This document shows, one piece after another, positions 33,997 to 45,300 of a DNA stretch of 64,000 bases (position 1 is the first letter of the stretch; the number at the start of each line of letters is the position of its first letter). The stretch lies in contig CM114271.1 in assembly GCA_050084515.1 (NCBI GenBank), positions 3,968,001 through 4,032,000 on the forward strand. Reading direction: 5' to 3'. The translations under genes and the position numbers were made by a program. The notes beneath the pieces are model-generated. The model did no database searches. It worked only from the letters and a program-made list of their open reading frames with translations, and was not told the DNA's origin. This DNA comes from Blasia pusilla (lineage: Eukaryota > Marchantiophyta > Marchantiopsida > Blasiales).

Positions 33997-36900
33997 ATGG
34001 AGAAGTGGACTGTTATGGTGGTTTTTATCGTAACGAGCTTGCTGCTACTGTCAGGCCGATGTAGTTGCTCAAAATTTTCACGTGTAATATTCATAAGCCT
34101 GCGCTTCGCGTGTGCACAAAGCTCAAATTTTGTGGTTTGGATCCAGTTTAGGGTTGCTAGCTGAGAACCTTTTCGAAATTGAAATCTTCCTTCAGGAATT
34201 AAAGGACAAGAATGATGCTTCTAGAATCACATGAGTGTATTGTACTTGTGCTCAGAGATGATGTTCGAATGCCAGACGTGGTGTGGTTCTCAGAGACGAT
34301 CTGGTGCGGACAGGTCCACATCCATACGAGATTCGTTACAGCTGATTGAACTATGTCTCTTCTGACGCTCAAATTCAATAATGAGGAAGTTAATAAGTTA
34401 GTCATCTATTTTGCTTTCTACTAGAGGTCTTCACCCAGAAAATTCTCAGAAGAAAGAAGGATGATGTTCGAGGCTCAGATTGCTTATAATCGCTCGTACT
34501 GTCGGCACTCAAATATTTGTTCTGTTTGTGGGCTGGCCAACAACAGAATATTCGAAGTCCATGGGTGAATCATGGAGGTGGACTAAGCAACCAGCGTGTA
34601 GCTCTGCACGAGAGGAAGATCAAAAGCACGTCATTGGCGAGCCTTTCTGTGAACTGGCAGTTCACCACGGGCGATGATGTGACAGCCACACCAGCGATTG
34701 CTGATGGGGTGGTCTACTTTCCAGACTGGGGTGGAAACCTCTACGCTGTAGATCAAGTTACCGGTCGTCTCATCTGGCAAAAGAAGTTGATTGATCTCAC
34801 TGTAGGACACTTAACCTTCGTTAACAATACCAACGTCTCAAAGTTTTTCCCAAAAACCATGATCTCCAGGTCCACCCCCACAGTTACCAGGGATCTGCTG
34901 GTGGTGGGACTCTATAGTCCTGGTGCAGTCATCGCTGTGTGCCGGTCAACTGGAGAGCTGATTTGGGCCAAGCAGCTTGACACAAATCCATATGCCCTGA
35001 TTACTATGTCTGGAACTGCTTATGACGGGTATGTTAATCATTACTTCCAATTGGTGCTGCTATCAAATCATTGGCGAGTCTCTCAATCACCTAGGGACCG
35101 GAAATTGACAGCTGCTGCGTAGGATTGAAAAGATGAATACCTTGTTCATCAGCCGTCCGGAGAGATGTAGACTATACTCACGAGGGATTGCCAGACTAGT
35201 CATGTAGTAGTGCGTGTTGTACTAGCTACCAAGGTACTGGCAGAGACGACTTATTTAGTGCCTGTCATGGCCTGCCATCATAGACCCGCTGCTTTGGTTG
35301 GACAATGCTGTAGACTGATAGTGGTGCAGAGGGAGGAAGAAGTGAAGAACGTGTAATATTAGAGGAGGGAGAATACCTAGTATAGAGTGAGTGCTTCCCA
35401 TTCTGAGTGTTGGTGTGGAGCTTCCGGTCAGCCAAAACTCTTGACTACGATCCCCAAAATACGTTTCTTACCAGTGCAGCAGCTTTGGTGAGTGAATCTA
35501 GGCTACTGAACTGGATGAACAGCTCTGGTAGTACCAGCTTAGCAATTGCGACATATGTTGTTGGTCTTTGTTTGGTAAATTTCGCACGAGTGACCAAATA
35601 GTGACTGGAGGTGTAGGACTTTGCTTGTGTTCCCATCCTGCTTGTTTTGTGCATGAAGGAGACTGCTCCTGTCCTGAATCTGACCTTGAGTCAGGTTCTG
35701 AAAAAAGTAGGTCCCTGTATATAGTTCTTGAATTCTTCTGGTTCAAGAAGCTCAATTCAAGATCTTCATTCAAGAGACTGTACTCATTAAGTAGTGCCTG
35801 TCATAGCCTTGCGACCATAGACCCCTCGCCCTGGTTGGACGGTGCTTGAGACTGGGATGGGTGGAGAGAGAGGAGCAAGTGAAGAAGGTACCATATAAGA
35901 GGAGGGAGATACTCTCATATAGTGTGAGTGCTGACCAAACAATGTGTTGGTACGGAGCTTCCAAGTGTCAACCAAGAAACTCTTCACCACACCATCTACT
36001 TTACCTGATTGGGATCCCCAATAGGCATTACTTACCAGTGCAGCAGCTTTGGGCAATAAATCAAGGCTACTGAATGAGTTGAACAATTCTGGTGTTACCA
36101 GCTTAGCAATATCAGCATATGCGTTGTGAATTTTGCGCAGGAGACCAAGTAATGACTAGAGGTTTCATCCCCATCGTCACACAAGGCGCGAGAGTTAAGT
36201 TGTGTTCCCATCCTGCTTTTCTTATGGTTAGAGGGGATTGCCCCCGTCCTAAACTTGATCTTGAGCTGGGTTCCCAAGCAAAGGGTTCCCCACAAATAGT
36301 TCTTCAGTTCAACCTTCTCCAGATATACCATCCTTCATTCAAGAGAGAAAGGACGGACTTTTTGTTTACTCCTTTAATGATGTGTTCCAGAGACTTACAG
36401 AAAGAATAGTGAAAGTGTTGCCTCTTGCTCCTCTACGAACTGAATCCCCAGACCCAAATCAAATGAGAAAGAATGAATGTATGATTGTGCTGAGATATTT
36501 TAAAGTCTGAAAGATCTACTCTACCACTTTATGCATCTAGTAAATTTAAGTCTTCAGGTTCTGTTGTTCATCCACCATGCCCTCTGTATGTTCCTACCAA
36601 ATGTGAAATTCGTGTATGATTTCTCATTTGCTCCTTCAAAAGATCTAGAAATCGTTCCTGTATTCCTTGGTGCTTGGAGAGGAAGATTCATCCTGATGGC
36701 AGGTAGTGTTTCTGTGCAGTGCATTTTATACAGGAACTTCCTCATTGGAAGAAGGAATTTTGGGAATAGACTGCTGCACCTTCCAGGGAGCCTTTTTCAA
36801 AATGGACCTTAAGACTGGAGAGATCGTATGGAAGGTTCCCATGACCCCTGAGAACGGAGGTGGGATAGGAGGCTATTCTGGAGTGGCAGTATGGGGTAGC

Positions 36901-38765
36901 AGTCCATCCATCGATGTCGTCAGGAGACTAGTCTTCATAGCCACAGGAAATGCGTACACCACACCTCCAGAGGTTGATGCCTGTTTAGAAAGAGAGAGAA
37001 ACGCAACCTATCCACCGTTTCCTGACGTTTGTCTCCCAGCTGATGACCACCAAGAGTCCATTCTCGCGATAGATCTTGATGATGGGACTGTCACTTGGAG
37101 TAAACACTTGGGAGGCTATGATACTTTCAACTATGTTTGTGTCTTTCTTCCCAGGCCTTCATCTGCTAATTGTCCAGCAGTAGTTGGTTCTGATTACGAC
37201 TTTGGTATGTGCCCCATGATTCTAAGAGTTCGAGAAGCTGGTGGCGGGAAGGGATGGAGAGATATTGTTGTGGCAGGACAGAAAAGTGGGTTCGTGTGGG
37301 CACTTGACAAGGATAGTGGTGATCTTTTGTGGGTTACTGTAAGTTTATTGATCTACCCTTGCAGGAGAAAATTTCTATACTGCTAGGTTTTTCTCCCTAA
37401 TCTTATATTGTAGCTGGCTTTTACGTACCAACTCCCCACTTCAGTGAAGTTGAAAGGTAGATTGACCTGCGTGTAACTCAGTCCCAGTTTCATAGAAACT
37501 TGAGAACTCGTAAGGCTAATAAAACTAGCCTCTCGTTCATTATCCCAAAGTCTCTACCTGGACAGTCAACTAAGCTCCCTACCAATGTCCGTCACAAGAC
37601 AGTAATTGCTGGTCCATTTTCTTTGGTTAGCACAACCATAGCTAGTACCTTATGTATTTAGTCCTCTAGTGTCTGGAGGTGATCCATGTTTTGATCTTGA
37701 AATTTGGTTGATCTTGTTCATGGTTGAAGGTTTAGGTCTTCATCTTCTTGCTGGTATCTATATGTGAGAGCACGACAGGAGGGAAAATTCTTGATCATGG
37801 TTCATGGGACAAACAGGTTGCAGGGCCTGGTGGTTTCATTGGAGGAAGTTCATGGGGTTTGACAACAGATGGAGAGCGGGTGTTCACCAACATGATCAAC
37901 AATGAGCGAAGAAATTTCACTCTACTGCCTTCTGCTAAAGTGACACAATCAGCGGGTTGGGTAGCTCTAAATGCGACCAATGGAGACGTCCTTTGGGCCA
38001 CAGCGGATCCGTTTAACAGTACCACAAACGCTCCGGTGAGTTTCTGATGTTGCCAGCTGTAGAGAGTTTATTTCCACAAGTTCGAAACAGCAATGTGGCG
38101 ATGATTTTGTCTTGAACTCCTAGACTAGGAAAAAATCAAATCAAATTATGAAAAAATGTAGCTTGATGGGACGAGTCTCAATCCAATATATGCCTTAGCA
38201 TTCCAATCCTTGGCTGCGGGTCTCCATGCAGCTTAAATCGAATCAATCTTTGTTTGATTGGCACTACTTCATACTCTGAGAAGGGTTTGGACTTAGAACC
38301 CTAAAATTTTTATATGATGACAGAGGTATTACAAACGGAAAATGAAGATATCTGGAATGTCTTTGACCATGTTGATACCTGTTACTGTTCTTCGAGTCTC
38401 CATTGGAATCTTGGAGACTCGAAGAACAGTAACAGTACATTCAGGTTGCAAATTAAGCTAAGATTCAGAATCATGAGGCGGACTCAAAAAGGCTTCCCAC
38501 CTCTGAAGCACTTTCGTTCTGAATTTTGCAGTTGACATATGCCAATGGCGTGGTTTTTGGTGGATCAGTGCAACCTGGGAATGTGGTGGCATTAGATGCA
38601 GTTACGGGGAAAGTATTGTGGACATATCAAACACCAGGGGCCTTTTATGGAGGAATATCTATTTCAGATGGTTGTCTGTTTGTTCCTGTTGGCAATACTC
38701 CCATAGGGATAAATAATGCCCCCAACAGTACTCGCGGACTATCTGTCATCAATCTTTGTATATAA
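33997..38765 (+). CDS. PQQ-type quinoprotein dehydrogenase-like protein, secreted beta-propeller
   Basis: Five exons join in phase: 33997-34083, 34547-35028, 36720-37338, 37817-38035, 38532-38765, giving about 546 residues. Residues 1-25 form a signal peptide (hydrophobic core VVFIVTSLLLLSG). WVNHGGGLSNQR at residues 35-46 is typical of plant polyvinyl-alcohol-dehydrogenase-like proteins. Propeller motifs recur: LYAVDQVTGRLIW (94-106), VIAVCRSTGELIW (157-169), MDLKTGEIVW, ILAIDLDDGTVTW, VWALDKDSGDLLW, WVALNATNGDVLW, VVALDAVTGKVLW. Adjacent cysteines C208-C209 resemble the vicinal pair of PQQ alcohol dehydrogenases. The family is expected to oxidise alcohols; the plant substrate is unknown. 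Exon 1 and the start of exon 4 are the least certain, as their acceptors have weak pyrimidine tracts. Intron 2 carries retroelement fragments. Confidence 0.85.
35230..36360 (-). mobile_element. Two non-LTR retroelement 3' fragments in PQQ-gene intron 2
   Basis: On the minus strand the block AALVSNAYWGSQSGKVDGVV with SFLVDTWKLRTNTLFG (36086-35787) matches the plus-strand copies at 22-24 kb. Its 3' end, CACTACTTAATGAGTACAGTC, lies near 35795-35780. A second, more diverged copy with the same end-region (GTGCCTGTCATGGCCTGCC) lies at about 35255-35780. They lie opposite to the host gene and are noncoding. Confidence 0.78.
38380..38434. repeat. Perfect 22-bp inverted repeat in PQQ-gene intron 4
   Basis: Arm 38380-38401 (TGTTACTGTTCTTCGAGTCT plus CC) is the exact reverse complement of 38413-38434, around an 11-base loop. 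It lies about 100 bp before the intron's acceptor, in sense orientation of the gene, and would form a stable RNA hairpin in the pre-mRNA. Confidence 0.92.
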
Positions 38766-39567
38766 CACTTGGATTGTATATAAACCTCAATATCATAGAG
38801 GTGACAGGAATGTGTGCATGGTTTATCAGACAGGAGCTTGTGCAGTCACGAGCCTTCCACGGCTTGGTTTCATCTCATCCACCTTTGAATGAATTTGGAT
38901 CCACCTTGGAGGTGACTTCAAATTCTCCAACTTGACCCCGTCTTTTTTTGATGTCGGAGTTGAATTGGTTTGGTTGGAGTCCCCTTGGCTTTAAACACGA
39001 ACAAGTATCACTTGTGGTATTTGCACGTGGTTATGGCCGTGAGTGATAAATTCTGTCGGAGTCTACTAATGAGTCAAGATGTCTTCACTTCAAGTGAAGT
39101 TGGCCATGCACTTCCAATTGGAGAGTGCTAAACCATTTGTAGATCTCTTAGGTGTTGTTCATCCTTTACCTATGCACATCTAGTATGAGGTTTGTAATGG
39201 GGCCTATTTTGATGAGGGATTATTGTTGAATTGGGATTTGTTCAAGTAGATTTGAGTTTGCCATATGTAGTAGAAGAAGAGATGTTGCAACTGAAGATAC
39301 CATTGGGTCTATCATTTGTCTTACTTGTTATACATCTCCCCCCTTTATTTGGAGTTTTCAAAAAGATTTTGTTGAATATGGTATAAGATTTGAAATTACA
39401 TTTCAACTCCTCGGTAGGAAAAAGGGAGTTGGACGGTGAGAAATTCCACATCCCTTTATATTCTTGTGAAGCATGGATGAAAAGATTGAGATAGAAGATC
39501 TAGATGAATGGTCAACAAAAGAAACCAAAAAGGACAAGATGAAGTATGATGACTCTTCATCCAAATG
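38766..39567. other. 3' flank of the PQQ-like gene; nothing recognised
   Basis: Probable 3' untranslated region and intergenic DNA. No conserved frame and no clear polyadenylation hexamer that I would defend. Confidence 0.35.
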
Positions 39568-40568
39568 TTACCCAAGTGAGAAAGAAAGGAAGTGCATTGG
39601 TGCACAATGTCTCTTAGATCCAAACCCCCTTTTGGAGCATATCACTTTCCAACCCTCTAAGCTTCGAGAAGAGAATGTGTATATTCAACTTTTGGATAGC
39701 ATTTTTCTAAATTAATTTAGAACCTGAAGGAAGCCTTTAGGAAGGCCTTAAAGGAGGACATGTATACGTGAGTCCTCAAAGTAGGTCACAAGTCACCTAT
39801 TGATCTTTTTATTTCAATATGGTTTCAAATGAGCCAAAATGATGGGGAAATCCGCTCTCTCAGGTTATCAATGGTCTCAGCTGGTCATCGCGGATCTCCT
39901 AAGGTTGTCATCCACTATCTTCCAAGGTGCTCTATTAGGTTCCGTCGATTTGTTCTAAAAGTCATGATATGTTGGACTTGGAATGTATTGTGATATTTTC
40001 CATATCCATTGCGCATGAGAGTATGCACCTTTATATTTGAAATATGTGTGTTAAATAATCTTCCCAATTACATTTACAATTACTTTGGGAGAAGCAAATT
40101 TTTTTTTATCTTGGTTTATATGAAAATATAATGTATCCTAATACTTTCAAATCTATTGGGCTAGAAATTCCATCATTCTTATAATTAGCTCAATTTAAAA
40201 TTAGCAGCAGACCTATCTGATACATGAAATAACATTGAAGTATTGACATCTTGCGTCAATAATAATAATCAAACAAGAGTAGATCTTGTGATTCAATAAG
40301 GCGACCATTTGTGGAGCTTGGATTAAAGATTTCAAGTGAGTGATTTGGGACCTACTTTGAGGATCCATATATACATGTCATCCTTTAGGGCCTTTCTCAA
40401 GGCTTCCTTCAGGTTCTAAATTAGTTTAGAAAAGTGATATCTAAAAGTTGAATATATACACATTCCCTTCTCGGAGCTTGGAGGGTTGGAGAGTGGTATG
40501 CTCCAAAAGGGGGTTGGATCTAAGGGACATCGTGCACCAATGCACTTGCATTCACTATTTCGGGTAAG
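39568..40568. repeat. Long inverted repeat, arms about 230 bp
   Basis: The left arm (about 39568-39798) and right arm (about 40340-40568) are reverse complements with scattered mismatches. Shared segments include TGCATTGGTGCAC, TTAGATCCAA with CCCCCTTTTGGAGCAT, GAACCTGAAGGAAGCCTT and CTCAAAGTAGGTC. The spacer is about 540 bp and AT-rich. The 80-residue frame 39473-39715 overlaps the left arm and has no recognisable domain. This could be a foldback element or a captured inverted duplication, and lies just upstream of a Helitron 3' terminus at 40739. Confidence 0.85.
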
Positions 40569-40704
40569 TTATTATTTTGAATACATTTGACTTTCCATTT
40601 TGGCCCCTCGTTTTGCAAACTCCTCTTCTCTTGATGATTGGCATTCTTAGCCAATGAGAGCACTAGAAATTGATTTAAAATGACATTCAAAAATTACGAG
40701 AGTT

Positions 40705-40739
40705 AATATAAACCCATGCATCGTACATGCTTATACTAG
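40705..40739 (+). mobile_element. Helitron 3' terminus
   Basis: TATAAACCCATGCATCG, then GTACATGC, then CTAG at 40736-40739 followed by T. The GCAT...ATGC stem and CTAG|T end fit Helitron termini. The sequence closely matches the minus-strand end at 1277 (TATACCCATGCATCGG). No 5' end could be paired with it, though the inverted repeat just upstream may be cargo. Confidence 0.6.
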
Positions 40740-41031
40740 TTATGCCATAAGTGCTTCAATGAGTGTAGTAATGATATGAAATCAAATTTGAAAAATAATG
40801 TGAAATTAAGCAAAGGGTCATGCAAACCATGACAGACCATATTTTTAAAAATTTCATTACTAGATTGAGACTCTCAAAACACAAATTATATATAATAATC
40901 CGTCCAACAAGAAATAAAAATTTCTTTATTTAAAAAAGAACTAATATACAACACGTGCCATTCACGAAAATAAAGGGACTAATAATATTGCACATAACTT
41001 CAAAATTATTTTGATGCCATATGAGAGATAA

Positions 41032-41391
41032 TCTATATTATCATTGGAGAGTGCTTTCTTGATTTGTAGAGAGGTCTTTGCTTGACATGCGACAATCGGG
41101 CATAAAAGAATGTTCCCCCCTTACGAGCAGCAAGAAACAGACTTTATACAAATATGATTAATGCTTTCATTCCCATGATGCCCACTAATAAGACCTAAAG
41201 AAGACACTCTGCAGTAATATAAACTAGTTAGGACCTGTGGGAGACCGTCCACTCCACTCCACGATCCCATAACCCTAAACGCCCCGTTAGGCTACCTGAA
41301 TGCCCGTGCCGTATGTTATGGTGATCTCTCGCGTGTCGCCATTTGAAAATCACTCCCCCGCTATCGATATGCCGATAGTTGTATAGACTAG
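41032..41391. mobile_element. Helitron 5'-like end (+) and Helitron 3' end (-)
   Basis: At 41032, A|TCTATATTATCATTGGAGAG has the TC start after A expected of a Helitron 5' end, and its neighbour sequence matches 12362 onward. At 41391-41388 the minus strand reads GTGC...GCAC, then CTAG followed by T, a second 3' terminus. A related inverted sequence also lies at about 41195-41228. Several short elements appear nested here. I cannot pair ends securely. Confidence 0.5.
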
Positions 41392-42397
41392 CAAGTGCTC
41401 ATACTATGCACGGATGATATTTTCTTTTCTTTATTATCTCTTTTTAATTTTAACTCCCTCTCTCAATGGGACACGTATCGATACCATAGGAACCCTTAGA
41501 GGACAAATGTCAACTCGTGAGGAGGGTTTCTTCAAATCCAATCCTCTTTAAATAACAAAAAAAATTAAATATAACACATGCACATGTTATATAATATGCA
41601 TGTAAAATTAAATATGCACATGTTATATTTATTTTTCTTTGTTATCTCTTTTTAATTATAATTCCCTCTCTATTTTCTTTGCGACACGTGTCGACCTTGT
41701 ATTCTTTTAATTAATTAGATAGATATGCGTGAAAAATATTAATCGGGTGCAATGAGTAATCCGCACACTCGTGTAACCTTGACGTGTGTGAAGCGGTATA
41801 GAGTGTTTGAAACCAGAGAAGGCAGATTCAAAATAGTCGTGTAGACCGCAAATTGTAGAGCGCCTCAACAGAAAATGAGGAGTGCAAGTGTCGGGCCCGT
41901 CTCACTGCAGCTCAAGAGATGTCGGACGTTCTAGATGATACCCACAGAAACATGCTCCGTAATCTGACATTCAAACTGAGAAATGCTCCAGAAAGGGATT
42001 CCTCCAAACTCATAATAGCAATCAGCGTGTGGATCTCTTGACTACTGATCTTGTTGTTATCTGTCAGCCTTGCTCTTCTCCCCAGCCTTGTTGTGCAAGA
42101 ATCAGGTTGAAATCCCTGTGCAGCCTCTAGCATCTTCATCGCCATTGAACCCCAACTCCATTGGACTTGAGAAACCTCAGAGAATTGACCTTCCTGTTTG
42201 AGACGGAGTGATCCAGACATGGATACCGGATGAGATCGGCTTATTCATCGCCATTGAACCCTATCTACCGAGGACACAAGCTTTTGAGAAGACAAAGCGA
42301 AAGGAAATACCTTCTCTAAGCGTTAAAACACATGAACTGTGCCCAAGTTTGAGACGGAGACGAAGGAAGAGGAACTGAAGGTGCGAACTGAGTAGAA
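41392..42397. other. AAR2 upstream region
   Basis: 41400-41700 contains two copies of a TTATCTCTTTTTAATT...CCCTCTCT subterminal repeat shared with 16.2 kb. A minus-strand frame of 102 codons (42220-41912) has no recognised domain. It may be chance or a short pseudogene. The phrase CATCGCCATTGAACCC occurs at about 42137 and 42247. Promoter elements of AAR2 must be here but are not individually identifiable. Confidence 0.35.
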
Positions 42398-45300
42398 ATG
42401 GACACACAGAATGCACCATACGCGGTGAAGATGCATCAGGCGGACGCTCTGGAGCTGGTGAAATCGAGTGCGATCCTGCTGATTTTGGACATGCCTCCGG
42501 CTACATCTTTTGGACTCAACATGCAGGTAGCGAGCAGGTTTTCATACAAGTTGTCGATTGGAGACTTGCGTCTGACTGAAATCGTTTCATTTCACTTTTT
42601 TCATGATCGAATTACGTGTCAGTCGTCTATCCCTGACCTTACGTAAGCGCTGATACTCACGGAATTGAAGCGTAGCAGAAGTCATCTAATGAACTGAACT
42701 CTAAGTCCTAATCTCTTTCTTTTCGATGACGGTACCCCGTAATGGTTGCCAGATTATGAGCTCACTGGAACTGCCGTCGCCGGAAGTTCAGATGAAGGCC
42801 GACTGCATTAATTTGGGCTAGAGTTCGGGATTTGAGATCATGGAGATTTGGGGATCCGTGAAAATGTGCCTTCCAGTCAGGGCTACATAGTCAATGGTGA
42901 ATGAATTGGGCTCTGAATATGTACGCAGCTGTATAAGTGAATTGTCCTGATGGACAGCGACCTACTCCCTGATCCTAAACCAAGGAGTAGGTCCCCTTTG
43001 TGTCTATCGGTTTGCTCTATCAAAGACTTGTCTTAATGAACTTGATGGCCTTGGCTTGTTTCGGAAATCCTCCTGGTCAGTGAAATCCTTGAGATTGCTG
43101 TTCTCCCAGAACTCCCTCTTTGACTATCTCTGTCGTTCGGGTTACTTGGAGTTCTAGCCGTGGATGATCGTTGTATGGTTGACGCAGATGTTTGTGGTTG
43201 GGCCGAACTTTAAAGGAGTGAAGATGTTGCTACCCGGTCCACATTTTGTCTACTACAGTGCAAGAAGCAGGTTTGTTTCACGGGTGCCCTGATCCTGAGT
43301 ATTTTGGAAGGTTTTGTCGTGTGATCCGTTGTCGACAGAGACTGCGTAGCGTTGAGCCTGTATCCCTCCGTTTTCGTTGGACGGTACAGAGGCTTGGATC
43401 ATTATAGAAAAGGAAGAAGCAGGGATAGTAGTAGATTAAAAAGAGGGAGACTAGCAAAAAGTGTCAGTGCTTATTGTGGATTATGTTGCTGCAGAGCTTC
43501 CACGTTTCAGCCAGGAAGCTCTTCGATTTTTGCTCTCCCAGCAACAAGCTTCCACAGATCAGTTGGCTAGAGTACCTGTCTATTAAGTGGTAGGTCCTGA
43601 ATCCAACTCGCAGTGGAAGCATCTTTGAGATATGTTCTTTCATCTCAAACATGACAGCACTCTTCTCAATGATACTTCTTTTCAAAATCATGAAAAACTC
43701 AGTAGGTACTTCAATTGAAACGACCCAAATACTTCTAACTTCCCCTTTTGAGACTGGAGGCGTTCATCTTGCTAAAGTATGGATGTACATGCTATGGAGA
43801 GAATTAAAGCCCTGGCTAAGAGACTAAATCGTTGACTCTACTTCTTTATGGGACAGGCATGGAAGCGACACTTCTCCAGTTACGGGCTTTTTCATAAATG
43901 CCTCTCCTTCCCAGGTGCGTCCTGTGTCCCTTTCATCAAAAGCTGAATGTTTGCACCAAAGCCTTGAACTCAACAATGGGCCGTGTGTTTGGGACGGAGT
44001 CTCTATTTATTAGAAAGGGTAGTGGATTTACTGGTCCTTATTTGCAGGTTATTGTGAGAAAGTGGCATGCAGAAGAAGAGTGCTTGGTCAAACTCTCAGA
44101 TAACAGTGAGGTAAGTCCAATTTTGCGTATTGTTGTTGGTCTTGCCGTCTTTTCACTTAATGACAGCTTAGTACTTGACGACCACTGTAAATGTGTGTGA
44201 GTTGCAGGGAGAGACCAAATGTGTTTTTGCTTTGAAGATTTTAGGATCCACATTCCTGCTATACCCTCCATCTCTATGCTTGTTTATGACTGGTTTCATG
44301 TATATGCTTTCAACAGGAACAAGGATATGCATTGGCGGCTAGGAACATGGAATTTGATAGACAATTGGCGCCATATGATATAAACCATCACAAGACTTGG
44401 CAGCAGCTGAGCAACTTCATCTCACCAGCTGTGGTGCACCTCATAGGTCTGGGCAGCCATGGACTCTAGTTTCCCAATTACCTGATGTTTGCATATCCTT
44501 GATGCATTCTCACAACTGTGGATCATATGACCTTTAAGTGACACGATGTTTTGGCAAAACAGAACCTGTTGGGGGTGACATATCTGTCATGGCTGAAGCT
44601 GCCTTGGTGCAGCAAACTCCAAAGACTGCTGCTGAGAAGCTCTTGTTTGAACAAATTTCCAAAGGCAAAGACTTGCAAGCACAGAAAATCTCAGCACTGT
44701 CTGAGGACAAAACAGATCAGAAGGATAATCTCGAGCATTCAGGAATGTCTCGGAGTGAGGAAGGCCAAGGTCAGGGGAGGAAGGGTGGTAGATGCTTCTA
44801 TACCCATTTTCCTCACCTGATAAAGCGGACAGGCATGGCTGCATCAGATTTGACAGCCTTAAATCTAGATAAAGTGAGTTAGGACATCCATCCTCTTCTG
44901 TGTGTTTCACATTTGAACACTGTAACCAGAAATGATATCTTTATTTCATTCTTCTTTTGTGATACCAGGTATGTCTAGGCAAAAAGTCTCACAGACAAGA
45001 AATATGGCATTATCAATCTCACATTGCACGGAGCAGCATGGAGAATGTCTAGCAAATGTGTCTTTAATTCCACCGTTGGGCTGTATCTGTATTGGCTGTC
45101 TGCCCAGCCTTTGTAATAGCAAGAAGATCCCACTTGAGGCTGATGTACGGCTGGACGTATCTTGTAGAGTCAAGTTCTTGAATTAGTGTTGCAAAGAGAC
45201 TATCAAGGACAAGAGGAGCTGCTTTTGGGGGAACTCCAATTCTGTTTCATAGCCTTCCTGGTGAGTTGTAGTCTAAAATTTCAGGTTTTGAAGCTCAATA

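Noticed and set aside
41912-42220. A 102-codon minus frame upstream of AAR2
   Set aside because: No domain and no homologue that I recognise; divergent-promoter placement is not enough to call a gene.
44932-45186. An 84-codon plus frame between AAR2 exons 6 and 7
   Set aside because: It is intronic. AAR2 homology and phase select exon 7 at 45168 in a different frame.
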